NCBI GenBank assembly: GCA_002104935.1 | Contig: MCGT01000007.1 | Location: 372,001 to 436,000, forward strand | Direction of reading: 5' to 3' | DNA: 64,000 nucleotides | Source of the DNA: Hesseltinella vesiculosa | Taxonomy: Eukaryota; Mucoromycota; Mucoromycetes; Mucorales; Cunninghamellaceae | In this document: piece by piece, positions 41,109 to 52,284 of the stretch | Position numbering within the stretch: the first letter of the stretch is position 1 | Layout of the letters: every line of letters starts with the position of its first letter | The notes under the pieces: model-generated | What the model saw: only the letters and a program-made list of their open reading frames with translations | The model's database searches: none | Told to the model about the DNA's origin: nothing | Made by a program: the position numbers and the translations under genes

Positions 41109-42191
41109 ATGTACGGTAATGCTCGGCAGCGATCTTATTCTTATCATGGACAGGATTACGCAAGTATGCAGCAAGCCATGGCCGGTGGTATGATGAATCA
41201 GAATGGTCCAGGTGGTCCTTATGGCCAAGGCATGGCGGGCCCGTCCAACAGCGGAGGTGCCAGCAAAAAATCCAACTCGCCTGCCTCTCAACCACAAACA
41301 CCTAACCCAAACGGTAGTGACCAGCATCCTCCCGGAAAGCAAAAACAACCGCAGCAAACCCAGCAATCACAACAGCCCCAACCTCAACAGCAACCTCAAC
41401 CGCAGTCAATGCCACAGCAGCAAGGCGGTGGCATGATGGAAAACCTGAAACGACGGATGCGCGAGGCGGCAGGAATCACATCAGCAGGCATGATGGCGGC
41501 AGGAGTTCCACAGATGGGGTATGTTGGCAATCCAATGATGATGAACAGCGGAAACGAAGAGATGCTTCAGCAGCAACAGCATCAGCAGCAACAGCAGCAA
41601 ATGATGATGATGATGGGTGGTCATGGAGGCGGCAGCATGATGGGCCAACACAACGCAATGCCAGGCAATGGAATGTATGGTATGAACCCTTATATGGGCG
41701 CACCTGGCTCTGGCTTCCAACAACCCTATGGCATGATGAATTCGGCCATGAACTACATGAATCCTTACTCTCAACCTCACTCTGTTTATGGCCATGGCGG
41801 GCTCTATGGGGGTGGTGGCCTCGGCAATCCACTCTATGGTGGTGCTGGTGCTGGCATGTATGGGCATGGCTCAATGTACAGTGGCCAGCCTGGCATGTAT
41901 GGACACGGTTCGATGTACGGGTCTCCAGGCATGTATGGTAATGGTATGATGTCCCAATACGATTACATGGACCCCTATGGTTCTGCAGGTTATTACCGAG
42001 GTGGGCTCTCAGGGGCAAGCATGGTTAACGATCCCTACAGCATGTATTCGTCTCCCTTCCCAACCTACAGCTACCGATCTGGCATGGGCATGGCCCACTC
42101 TCCCTATGATTCTTATTACAACAGGCGTCACAGCAATCCTGATCGAGCGTCCTCGGTCAAAAATTTTTGGTCTCGCAATGAATACCTATGA
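41109..42191 (+). CDS. Met/Gln/Gly/Tyr-rich prion-like protein
   Basis: 360 aa, one exon, low complexity throughout. Start MYGNARQRSYSYHGQDYASM. An N/S/P/Q section is followed by a Gln-Pro tract (about residues 78-102), a short charged helix-like segment MMENLKRRMREAAG, then poly-Gln and poly-Met tracts (QQQHQQQQQQMMMMMGGHGG). Next are repeats of the type MYGHGSMY / PGMYG and tyrosine-rich MNPY/MDPY motifs. It ends with a more ordinary basic tail (YNRRHSNPDRASSVKNFWSR). Composition matches prion-like, phase-separating domains. No folded domain recognised; function unknown. Confidence 0.75.
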   Translation: MYGNARQRSYSYHGQDYASMQQAMAGGMMNQNGPGGPYGQGMAGPSNSGGASKKSNSPASQPQTPNPNGSDQHPPGKQKQPQQTQQSQQPQPQQQPQPQSMPQQQGGGMMENLKRRMREAAGITSAGMMAAGVPQMGYVGNPMMMNSGNEEMLQQQQHQQQQQQMMMMMGGHGGGSMMGQHNAMPGNGMYGMNPYMGAPGSGFQQPYGMMNSAMNYMNPYSQPHSVYGHGGLYGGGGLGNPLYGGAGAGMYGHGSMYSGQPGMYGHGSMYGSPGMYGNGMMSQYDYMDPYGSAGYYRGGLSGASMVNDPYSMYSSPFPTYSYRSGMGMAHSPYDSYYNRRHSNPDRASSVKNFWSRNEYL

Positions 42192-43122
42192 AGCCTCTCG
42201 TTTGACTTTTTATTTGGATCGTTGTCTCCGATGTGTACATTATTTTTCTATTAATATCCAATTGTCTATCTCGTGCATTCAAATTAAATGAATAAACAAA
42301 AGCAAAGTGGTGCCATTTGTTCGTTACACGGTCGGTTAGGTTAGTACTTATTGTTCTTTGCCGTGTTCCTGATTTGAGTGCATGAAATTAACATTGATCT
42401 GCCTCGCGGCTTTCCCTGGGATGCGTTTCCAGGCATGTTAAAAAAGGGAGTGTGGCAAGTGCAAGGAGAAAAGTTCCGCTATTTCTTTCCCAAGGAGCAA
42501 CCGTGTGGCCAGGGACCACTGGTTAGTAATGAATGTCCACCCGGACCACCTTTAAAAGAACATGATTTTTTTTAAATGAAAGAGAGCGTTGATAGGTTTT
42601 ATTTGTTGAAAAAGAATGAGTGATTGACGCGCAGAAAGACCAAATTGGTCAAGTGAGTGGAATTACGGAATTTTTTCTATTGGGTGTTTCTAAGAAAAGT
42701 GATCTCCATTGTGTGGCTGGTCAGTTGTTTTAAAAAAAAATCAACAGACCCCACTTTGCCCTTGCATAAACAGGGTGTTCATGAAATAAAAAAGGTCCAG
42801 CGCACCAAAAAGGAAATGGTTTTAAGGTTGAATGGCCGCAGGCAAAAAAAAAAAAACCTAGAGACCCAAAGGCCAGGGAAGGAGATGGCTTTGGCCCCAA
42901 ATCGGACCGATTCGCGTTGCACTCAATTCCATTAGACAAATGGTTAAACTATATCAGGTTTCATGGCCGGTATGGCTGCATGGGTTTACCATTAAAAATG
43001 CAATTACGAGGTAAAAAGGAGAGTGATAAGGAGCAGATGTCAATGTATTTGTTTACCTATTTTTTTTTTTCAAGCAAAGGGGGGGGGGCGATATCAAACA
43101 AAAAAAAAGCAGTTCAAAATAA
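42192..43122. other. Intergenic, unresolved small open frames
   Basis: A 65-codon plus-strand frame at 42378-42575 (containing GFPWDAFPGMLKKGVWQVQG) might be a small gene, but its start is weak and it has no motif. Nothing else supported. Confidence 0.3.
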
Positions 43123-44418
43123 ATGACAGGTCCCCCCAAATATATAAAAAAAAATACGCAACACACGGTGAGCTTCCCTGATCTGGTAATTTTCCTGAAA
43201 AAAAAACCCTTCTCTACCTTATTTTGTTGTGTCTATGTTAGGACTTCTCAATTCTTAATATCTTTATTTTTGCCAAGAAGCTGGCAATTGAATCATCTTC
43301 ATTTCATGACCTTTATTTGTTTAGCACCCCAACATTCTGCACACTGTGGCGTTTGTGCGTGATTTGCTCCCCGGAGTACGCTGAAAGAAGGAAATACCCA
43401 GGGGATGTTGATGACAGGTTCGATCATCCGTCGCCTGAATATAAAGTTTTTATATTATTTTCCCTTCTTCTCTTCCTTTGCCTCTCAGTATTTTCTTTTT
43501 CTTTTCTTTCTTTTTTTCACCTCTTCGTCATTAAGTTCCAGTACACCATTGCTACGCTTAGTCGACCTGAATTTTTTCCCCATAGGAAAAAAACAGAATT
43601 TGACTCCCCCGACGTGTGTTCAAGGTAGAACCAAAATATGACGTCCTCAGCGTTGCCATGGCAACTCACGGTTTTTTCTTTTCAGTTTGTATATGGATGA
43701 TCGATGGAAACCCAAAGCCAGTGATCGAAAGCGACAGGTTCCTATGGTGGTATCTGGCACGGATAGCAGTCAAAGTCATGGAGGTGACCCCGGAATGCAT
43801 TTTATACTTGGTTTTCCCCCGGTTACCGCCGCCGACGGTCAAGAAAAAAAAAAAGGTGGCATGGCTTCGTCGCGTTCGTTTGCTGAAGAATCAACTCGTG
43901 CTCGCCACAGTGTGTCACACGAACTCTCAATATCGACAGCGCATGGCCAGACGGGGAAATGGCCAGAAATTAAGGAGGAACGGCTATCCTCGGCCGAAGT
44001 CTCTTTCTACCGACACCGTCGCCCGCCACTTCAAGACCCTTCCTCAATCAACAGCACTCCAACTCCCCAAACCGGCTCCCCTGTATCAGCCGCAGCCTCG
44101 CTAGTTACTCTGCCACCCAGGTCTCTGCCAGACATGACCAACGAGCAGTTTCAATTACAACTGGACTATTTAAAAGGGGAAAGTTCAGCCATACTTGTAC
44201 AACTGGCCACCTTGCGCTCGACCTATCAATCCTATGTCAATCAATCCACGCCCTTCCCGTCCGTCACTTGGGCCAGTAACCTAGCGCGACAGGAGGCAGA
44301 GATTCACAAGGAAATGCTTAGTGGCTATGACGATCTTGTCACTCAGACGCGCAATTTAGAGCGCAAGGTGGAAGAGTTGGAACGCCTCATTTTGCACCAT
44401 CAGCAACAGTCTTCATGA
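43123..44418 (+). CDS. Hypothetical protein with C-terminal coiled coil
   Basis: Not recognised. Four exons join in frame with GT-AG borders: 43123-43185 (MTGPPKYIKKNTQHTVSFPD), 43242-43445 (ILNIFIFAKKLAIESSSFHD, FCTLWRLCVICSPEYAERRK), 43536-43624 (FQYTIATLSRPEFFPHRKKT) and 43686-44418. The last exon has a Ser/Pro-rich disordered part and a clear C-terminal coiled coil (RQEAEIHKEMLSGYDDLVTQ, NLERKVEELERLILHHQQQS). The last exon is the best supported; the first two are tentative, and another intron may exist near 43850. About 360 aa if complete. Confidence 0.45.
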
Positions 44419-45176
44419 CCCATTTTTTCATACTTTCTAATCCTTATGCCCTGACTTGCCGTTCATTATAATACCTTTATGATTTATTCCAGTTTTTTAT
44501 TTATTTATTTTTTTTTGAAAAAAAGTATGCTCGTTTGCACACACTGTACAGATTTAAGCCCCACCCACCCCTCTCTTTCAATGCAATAAAAACATCAGCT
44601 AAACCATGTGGATCTCCAATGCGTTGCCAAAAATGGACCATGCGCTGACCTTGAAAACCGACGACGACGAGTAGAAAATTTTCGTCGATGTTGAGAATGG
44701 ATTAAGCGCTCATTACACGTTGCCAATGTCAACATCGGTGCGAACCTCACTCCACATTATGAATGTCAATATCGGTGCGAACCGGTTACAAAACACAGCT
44801 GATAGAGACAACTGTGAACTGCTTGAGAACCACGGCCAGCTTGGTAACCATGAGCAGTCTAACGTTTGATCGTCAAGCCTTGACCCATATGACGATGACA
44901 GTGATCTTGCCGTCCTGTTAAAAGGTCTCTGTGTGTCCAATCCCTTACCAGAATACTTCTCAAACCATGCCTTACATTGCATAAATTTCCCACCTCGCCT
45001 TTTTTTTTTTTTTTTTACGAAAATGAAGCATTCCCCATTTTTTAACGTAAAAAAAACACACCCACTAAAAGAACTCCGAAAGTGACACAAAAAACAATCA
45101 AAATATTTTTTTTGAAGATACAAAAAAAAGGCGGGAGGGTATGCACGAGCGACGCCAAAATGTCTTTACGCAGAAC
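44419..45176. other. Intergenic, possible relic
   Basis: A 19-bp direct repeat (GTCAACATCGGTGCGAACC and a one-base variant) lies at about 44727-44782. A minus-strand frame around 44510-44700 is open for about 60 codons (NFLLVVVGFQGQRMVHFWQR) but has no start and may be a relic. No gene called. Confidence 0.3.
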
Positions 45177-46364
45177 CTAGTTGAAGAATTTACGATTGGG
45201 GGAGTTGCCAAACAGAGTCACCTTGAGTTGAGGAAGCATCTGGGAAAAGTTGGACAAAAAAAAATGAGCACATGATCTGCAGCTTTCCCTTTGTCATCGT
45301 CAAGGGTTGTCTCTGTTTCGTTACCTGTTCCTTGACAATGTCCAATCGAGCTTCCAATGTGTTGTCGACCACAATCTTTCCTTGCACACCAGACAAAATG
45401 ATGCCACCAGCACTATGGAAAAGTGGAAAAAGGGAGAGGGTGAGTTGATGCTTCATTGTTGACTTGGCTTTAAAGCTCTTACCTGGCAGCAGGCAAATAG
45501 TCTTCGGAGACAGTGAAGGACAACGTTTTGCCAAAGGTCTTGTTATATTCTTCCGAGGCATATTCAGTGGCAACCTTGACAAGATCGAGATCGCTTTGAC
45601 GACAACGCACAGCCACATCAGTTTCCATCAGTGTGTAGGCTCCTTGAAGCACCAGCTGTTTCAGCAATTGGGCATAGCTATCGCTCTTGGCCAAGGTATG
45701 GATACGACCGTTGGCAGTTTCAAAAAGATCGTTCAACACCTTTTCACGCTCTTCCAATGTGCGGAGACGGGCTTTGTTTACATGGTTGGATTGAGAGCTA
45801 GGCAAGGAAAAGCAAATGAAAAAGAGGTTAGGTATCGCTGACAATAACAAGCCCACTATCATTTACATGCGCTTCTGGACTTCGGCTTGTTTGATTTTGC
45901 GTTCAAACACTGCTTCGATGTTCAAAGATTCTTGGCGCACAATTTTAGCCTAGAGTTTGAGAACAAGGTGAGTTTTTTGAAGTTTCAAAAGGGCGTGTCC
46001 ATGATTGCTTGTTCTATAATCTGACACTTTTACCTTTTCAATGTTGAATTCTTCATCGGCCTACATTGTTGCATTGGTAAATAAAAAGTGGTGAGCGTCG
46101 CCCCGGTTTTGTTTCATCTGTTGCGTGAGCAACGGATTATCATTTACCTTGACCTTGATTTCGCGAGCCTTTTCAAGAGCTTCTTGCTTGATGAAAGCCA
46201 CCTGAAGAGAGCAATAGTAAAGAAGAGAAAGAGGAATGGTTGAGGATGAGTGGCAAGAAGCTAATCATGTAAAAGAATGATATGCGTTTTGGGTCGAGCT
46301 TGTTTACCATCTTCTTCATTTCGTTGAAGACTTCATCATCATTTAAAGGACGGACGCTGGTCAT
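45177..46364 (-). CDS. VMA4: V-type proton ATPase subunit E
   Basis: Peripheral-stalk subunit E of the vacuolar H+-ATPase V1 sector. Spliced from seven or so exons, start MTSVRPLNDDEVFNEMKKMV, then AFIKQEALEKAREIKVK, ADEEFNIEKAKIVRQESLNI, EAVFERKIKQAEVQKRM, NKARLRTLEEREKVLNDLFE and TLMETDVAVRCRQSDL. It continues with SAGGIILSGVQGKIVVDNTL and EARLDIVKEQMLPQLKVTLF, ending NSPNRKFFN. The N-terminal coiled coil and the GGIIL...DNTLEARL segment are diagnostic. About 230 aa, normal. Confidence 0.95.
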
Positions 46365-46847
46365 GGTTATCTAATTGAATAAAGTTAAGTAGTTAGACAC
46401 AGAACCATAGCATTGCCCAGACGAGTTACCTAGAATAAAAATATGTGGATAAAGAAAGTAGAAGAAGAATGAAACGGTGAAAAACAACTAGGGGGTCAAA
46501 AAAAGAAGGCCCTTTTTTTCTTTTCGAAACGCCCACAAACAGCTGGCCAATCACCGACAGGATAAACTGTGCTGTTGAACCTTTGCGTTTTTTTTTCACA
46601 GTTCTTTACCACTATAGAGCATGCTTTTTTGCTGGCGACACACAGAGTGGGAGCATGGTTTTGGTTATAAAATACATGGAAACTTGCTTATGATGTTGGC
46701 TACATGCCGGACCTCCACGTTTCCACCTGGGAAAAATTTGATTGCACAGGCTAGTCCAAAATGGCATGCGGAGTCGCTGGGTCATTTAAAATCGTGTCTT
46801 TTTTATTTTTGTTCTTCTTCTCTTTGCTCTCTTTCACTTTAAACAAC
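46365..46847. promoter_or_regulatory. Divergent promoter region between VMA4 and PMI
   Basis: 483 bp between two head-to-head housekeeping genes. No ORF of note. A T-rich run at about 46512-46521 and pyrimidine-rich sequence just before the PMI start. No individual site is claimed. Confidence 0.4.
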
Positions 46848-48329
46848 ATGTCTTTACCCATTTATCGATTAACATGTCAAACTCAATCCTATGATTGGGG
46901 TAAGGTCGGCCTGGAGTCCAAGGTGGCCACCCTTGCCAGCAATTCTGGTGTCGAGATTGACACGTCGAAACCTTATGCTGAACTCTGGATGGGAACCCAT
47001 CCAAATGCCCCTTCTTTGGTCATGGATGATAACCACACACCTTTGAAATCCTTGATTCACAACGATCCCAAGCTCAGCAGCGAGCCTGTCTACAAGCAGT
47101 ATAATGGTGATCTACCATTTCTCTTCAAAGTTCTGTCCATCCGCAAAGCTCTCTCTATACAGGCTCATCCTGACAAAACCCTCGGTGCCAACCTCTTCGA
47201 GAACTTTCCTGAAAACTACAAGGTAACATAAAAACTGCAATGCAATCACCTCTGTAGAAACTTACTTGCTTCTACCCGATTATTATTATTATTTTTATTT
47301 GCCTCTCAGGACGCTAACCACAAGGTAAACAAAAAAACATGTGAGGGAAGACACGTCACTAACGTTTTTTGCATGTGCTTTTTTCAATAGCCTGAAATGG
47401 CGATTGCTTTGACACCTTTTGAAGCATTTTGTGGTTTCCGTCCATTGGAGGAAATCATCCACCATTTCCAACGTTATCCCGAATTGGCTACATTGATCGG
47501 CGATCAAACTAGTCAATCTTTTATTGCCACCGCTGAAGATCCCAACGCCTCCGAAGACAAGAAGAAGCAGGCACTGAAATCCGTTTTTGGTTCGTTGATG
47601 AACGCCAAGCAAGAAGACGTGACTGAGCAAATCGCCCACCTCATCAGTCGCCTCGATGCCTCCTCTGATGAACCCATCGATAAGTTGATCTTGCGTCTGG
47701 ATCAACAATATCCCGGTGGTGATGTTGGTCTCATGTCCTCTCTCTTCCTCAACTACGTCGTCATGTCCCCTGGTGAAGCCATCTTTTTGGGTGCCAATGA
47801 ACCCCATGCTTACTTGTCCGGCGGTAAAGTCGCAATGAGGAGAGGAAAACAGCTTCCAACTCATATATTGTTCTTTTTTTTTTGTGCATCCTTTATAGAC
47901 TGCGTTGAATGCATGGCGGCAAGTGACAATGTAGTTCGAGCTGGTCTGACACCCAAGTTCAAGGATGTCAAAGTCTTGGTGGATATGCTCACATACCGCT
48001 ATGGATCAGCTGAATCGCAAAAGATGAACCCAGTACCCTATGGCGCCCATTCACACGTGTACGACCCCCCTATCGAAGAATTTACTGTTCTGCAAACGAC
48101 CCTCAAGGCCGACGACCAGGAAAAGCATCTGCCAATCCAAGGTCCCAGTATCTTGATCGTCACAGCTGGCTCGGGTGAAATGACTGGCGAAGCCATCAAA
48201 ACCGAGTCTAGCTTCACTCTGGGTGAAGGCTACGTATATTTCATTGGCGCTGATTGCCCCTTAAACATCCATGCTGGAAAGGATGGTGTTACCACGTATC
48301 GCGCCTACACCCTTCCTACCTTCCACTAA
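46848..48329 (+). CDS. PMI40: Mannose-6-phosphate isomerase
   Basis: Zinc enzyme interconverting fructose-6-phosphate and mannose-6-phosphate, first step to GDP-mannose for cell-wall mannans and glycosylation. Start MSLPIYRLTCQTQSYDWGKV. Family blocks: [95 protein letters not shown] and ILIVTAGSGEM. Zinc ligands are expected in QAHPD, NHKPE and EPHAYL. The residues DANHK come from a 15-nt exon (about 47310-47324) between two introns. Another intron follows AYLSG at about 47823. About 420 aa. Confidence 0.95.
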
Positions 48330-48639
48330 ATATCACTTATTTTTCAATAAAGAGGAAACTGTTTGGTCTGAAGCACTGCTTGTCACTGGTATGAAGCAAA
48401 GGTTCTGATGAAAAAAAAAAGAAGAAAAATAAATCAGAGGATTCGTTCGCTGATTTTTTGATGATCTCATTTCAGATACCCATAGGGTAGGGGGGTAGTA
48501 ATAGCTAAAAACACAAACTTTTTGACACGGTGTTGGTGATATTGGTCAAAGCAATCCCAAAGCAAAATACAATGTTTTGCGTATAAAAACATGTTTAAGG
48601 GGGGAAGTCTTAGCGTTTGGAAAATACGCTTTCCGAGCA
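48330..48639. other. Intergenic, PMI 3' side
   Basis: AATAAA at about 48347 shortly after the PMI stop is a candidate polyadenylation signal. No gene. Confidence 0.35.
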
Positions 48640-49575
48640 CTTGACCGAATGGTTGGAAAAATAAAAGCAAATACCATGGTGACTTGAAATTGTCGTTGAA
48701 ACAATCTCACACCTGTAAGTCAATTTCATGAGCGTAGCAAATGCTCTCTGAGAATATCTTGGAAGGTACATGTGCTGTCCAAAAAAAAAAAAAAAAAACT
48801 CAAGTCGCAATGATTAAGCCAGGACACACTGTTTTAAGACAGAGTGCGCTCATTTTGAAAAAAAAAAAAAAGGGCGAGTTTGCCAAGGACACGTGTGAAA
48901 ACGTCAGAAAAAAAAATACGAGGTCAGACAACAAGTGCTGCCGCGTGCCCAGGTTTGAAAAAACCACCATATTTAGACATAGCCAAAAAAGTGTCAAGTT
49001 TAAGCAAATACTTGCCTTCAATGGGAATGAAAATAATTGTGAGCGATATATTTTTCTTTATATGGGTGGTGGATTTTTTGAAAAAATACATGCCTTTTCA
49101 AGGCAATTGACCCTTTTATGGCACGTATTTTTTCAAAAAATCCACCACCCATATAAAGAAAAATATATCGCTCACAATTATTTTCATTCCCATTGAAGGC
49201 AAGTATTTGCTTAAACTTGACACTTTTTTGGCTATGTCTAAATATGGTGGTTTTTTCAAACCTGGGCACGCGGCAGCACTTGTTGTCTGACCTCGTATTT
49301 TTTTTTTTCAAAATGAGCGCACTCTGTCTTAAAACAGCGTGTCCTGGCTTAATCATTGCGACTTGAGTTTTTTTTTTTTTTTGGGCAGCACATGTACCTT
49401 CCAAGATATTCTAAGAGAGCATTTGCTACGCTCATGAAATTGACTTACAGGTGTGAGATTGTTTCAGCTTCTAAATTTGTCGGTCATAGCAACCTCTTTT
49501 TCTTCTTTTCCTTCAACGACAATTTCAAGTCACCATGATATTTGCTTTTTTTTCCCCGATCTTTCGGTCAAGGTG
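48640..49575. repeat. Long palindrome (inverted repeat with 25-bp spacer)
   Basis: Left arm 48640-49094 and right arm 49120-49575 are reverse complements with few substitutions, separated by 25 bp. Matching landmarks: GTGACTTGAAATTGTCGTTG; CTCACACCTGTAAGTCAATT; AATATCTTGGAAGGTACATG; CTGCCGCGTGCCCAGGTTTG; GTGAGCGATATATTTTTCTT; GGTGGTGGATTTTTTGAAAA. The left arm has about 45 extra bp near 48871-48915; the right arm has about 48 extra bp near 49466-49513. Frames on both strands encode the same peptide only because of the symmetry. Candidates are a foldback or MITE-like element, or the product of an inverted duplication. Confidence 0.9.
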
Positions 49576-49724
49576 ATGATTATGCTTTTAACTATCTTAC
49601 ATCATCACTATATTCTTCCTGCATGAGAGAACTTGTTTTTGTGAGGCTGTTGGTCAAGGAGCTTTATTCCAGAAAAGGGTAATGAACGTATGGGGGTTGA
49701 AATGCAAACGATGGAATGGATGGC

Positions 49725-51579
49725 TTAAAAAGCAGGCTTAGAATAACGCCATTGATGGCCAAATTTCATCAAAACGGGTAGAACGGCAATGGAGACAGCC
49801 AGACCTAGCAAAGCGCAAAGAGTGCTAAAGAAAAAAAAATGTCGAGTGAGTACCGGCAAAGAAATAGAGAGGAGTTAGAAACTTACAAGGTCCAGCCGTT
49901 GCCCATGGAACTAAGCATGACGGTTGACAGTAATGAGAACACCATCGCTAGCAGGCATCTTGTGAAATTGGCCACAGCACTCACTGAAAAAAAAAAGCGT
50001 CAGAACAGCCGTAGCAAATAGGATTGGCGTTTCTTACTGGAGGTTGCTTGGCGAATGTAGCTTTCTATTAAATAGTTGGTAGTGGCGGTGGTGATCATCG
50101 TGAGACCACAATTGACTGCAATAAAATATGTTAGACTGGAAGCTTTTTTTTCCCTTTTTTTCCCTTACTTAGAGCCATGCCGATGAGAGGAGCTATCCAG
50201 TGGAAACGCTTAGTTAAAAACCAACCATAAAAGAGAAATCCAGTGACCATGAGCATAACGGGCGCAGGAAAGATAATAAACCTTTGCTCTGAGAGCATGC
50301 CGTGCTTGTAGTCAACACCTTTTGCTGCCAGGCTGCCTTTCATTTTTTCAATGCGCTTGACATGGAGGCTGTCAAAGAGCAAAGCTGCCAGGATGACACC
50401 GATTATTGAGCCAACACCACCAGCCAAATAACAGAGCCCGACTTGACCAGTGGTAAAACCATACACTGGTTTGAAAGAAAGTTGAAGAGTAGTGACAACG
50501 ATGTAGAACAGGCCAAAGAGCACAGCCATTGGTAGGCTTCCGAGTAACACATCTACTCGAGTCAGCATTTGCAGGCTTACAAACTATCGATTGAAGCTGG
50601 GTGAGATTTTTTTTTTAAGCGCTGATTTCAGCGGGTAGTCCAAACTTACTGGGTTGAATTTGAAGTTCATCCACCAGTTGATCAATTTCGATTTGGATTC
50701 ATCGACAATTGGCACATGGTCAGGGAGGTAGAGAGATTCATCCAAGAGGAATACATTGAGAAGGAATATGACAGCTCCGATGATGGCCATTAAATAAAAT
50801 ATCCATTGCCAGTCCAGGTACTCATCAATGAAACCGCCAACCAAAGGGCCCAAAACCGGGCCAACCAGAACACCTAGCAAGAAGATAGACATCATGCGTC
50901 CTCGCTCTTCAAAATCATACATGTCTAAAAAAGGAAAAAAAACGGCACGACAACGTGAGAAACGTTTTTTTTTTTGTTGAGCGGTGGATGCTGTACGTAC
51001 CGGCAATGGAGCCACCGCCAATGGCTTGAGGTGCGGAAGCTGCGATACCTTGCAACAAACGAAAGACAAAGAACATGCCAACGTTCGTAGACGCTGCACA
51101 AATTGCTGAGAATCCACCAAAAAGCACGATAGAAATAATGTAGGTCCATTTTCGTCCCAAGCGATCAGACAATGGGGCCCAAAACAATGGCTACGAGGTG
51201 AGAAAGGTGGTAAGCGAGTGAGATGTCATTTTATGATAACTTACAGCAACACCGCTAATGAACACGTAGAGAGCAATGGTCGCTGTGATGACGCTGATGT
51301 CACATTGAAAATATTCCCTGACAGACAAGATGGCTGGCGCATAAATACTGGACGAAAAGAAGGATACAAAAGCATTGCAAAACACAACCACAAAGTTCTT
51401 TGTTTTCTTGAACTGACTCCATTGCTGCCAAAGAAATAGAGTTCCTGGTGAGCACCATTTCATAGAAGATTTTTGTTCGTTACTTTTGGGTTTTTCATGT
51501 CAACACCTGTTTTCTCGTTATTTGTTTGAATGTCTTGGAGTGTTTCATTCATGGACGTGGTCGTCAATTCTTCGTCCAT
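49725..51579 (-). CDS. MFS transporter, DHA1 (drug:H+ antiporter) type
   Basis: Twelve-helix major facilitator. Start MDEELTTTSMNETLQDIQTN, with a long cytosolic N-terminus, then FVVVFCNAFVSFFSSSIYAP, AILSVREYF and TATIALYVFISGVAPLFWAP. Motif A is LSDRLGRK. Then RLLQGIAASAPQAIGGGSIA, FEERGRMMSIFLLGVLVGPV, LGPLVGGFIDEYLDWQWIFY, LPMAVLFGLFYIVVTTLQLS, GLCYLAGGVGSIIGVILAAL and MLMVTGFLFYGWFLTKRF. The final helices are split over three short exons (NCGLTMITTATTNYLIESYI; VANFTRCLLAMVFSL; LCALLGLAVSIAVLPVL). GPVLGPLxGGFI is the antiporter motif C. Substrate unknown; multidrug or polyamine efflux is plausible. About 520 aa. Confidence 0.87.
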
Positions 51580-51715
51580 AACTCAAAATGTGCAATTAAA
51601 GCTGATCTGTGCTCCCAAAAAGAAAGCGAAGCATCTGCATAAAAAAAACATTTTATTTTTGCAGGGACCGGCAGAGGAAAAATATTAGCCGCTTTCTGCT
51701 CCAATAATTCTTCCG

Positions 51716-52003
51716 TTAACAGTACTTGGCATTCCAGCCAGTCATCGAGCCTGACAGGAGCATGTCACTAAATGGACTACAACGTTTCAGCCGTTTTTGA
51801 TGGTGCCCACTGACCAGCACTTCTTCCAACGAAATCAATATTCCGTGGATTTTTGCCCGTGCCGCAGCCATGCAACCACTCCGTTTAATGTGCTTTCCAA
51901 TAAAAATGATTTGCTGTTTTTCTCCTGAAGAGGTGGTTTTAGCCATCAGTGAATATAAACCCTGATTGGTAACTGAGTTTTCTGATTTGCCATGACGGCT
52001 CAA
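51716..52003 (-). CDS. Hypothetical small open frame
   Basis: 95 codons starting MSRHGKSENSVTNQGLYSLM and ending SMTGWNAKYC. It lies upstream of the MFS transporter and next to a dispersed repeat. No motif, signal or membrane segment recognised. It may be a relic of a longer coding sequence. Confidence 0.25.
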   Translation of the reverse strand: MSRHGKSENSVTNQGLYSLMAKTTSSGEKQQIIFIGKHIKRSGCMAAARAKIHGILISLEEVLVSGHHQKRLKRCSPFSDMLLSGSMTGWNAKYC

Positions 52004-52284
52004 AAGAATTCAGAACCAGCACATGGCTTCCGCTAGTCCCCCTTGCTGAGTCAGAGCAAGATCATCTTGTTACACTTCCTTCCAGAGTCCAGCCTACCGG
52101 AATCCCGCCATCATTTGGCGTCTACCGGATTTTTCTTTGGAGGCACGCGTAAATATCTTTGGTGGATGAACCAATCGGACGAACCGCCACGTTATTTTCC
52201 AAGTGAGCGAGAGAAAGTGAAATCAAGTGAGTGCAAATCGTTTTTTCGTTGATGTTTTCCGGCCTTTGTCTCTTCCCACCCACA

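Noticed and set aside
42378..42575. 65-codon frame after the prion-like gene
   Set aside because: No motif, weak start context and no intron evidence. Could be chance.
44510..44705. Minus-strand open segment with plausible protein-like text
   Set aside because: No start codon, no splice partners and a competing open frame on the same strand. Left as a possible relic only.
48741..49404. Two long opposing frames encoding nearly the same peptide
   Set aside because: They are explained by the palindrome: one arm read on each strand gives the same translation. There is no independent sign of coding.
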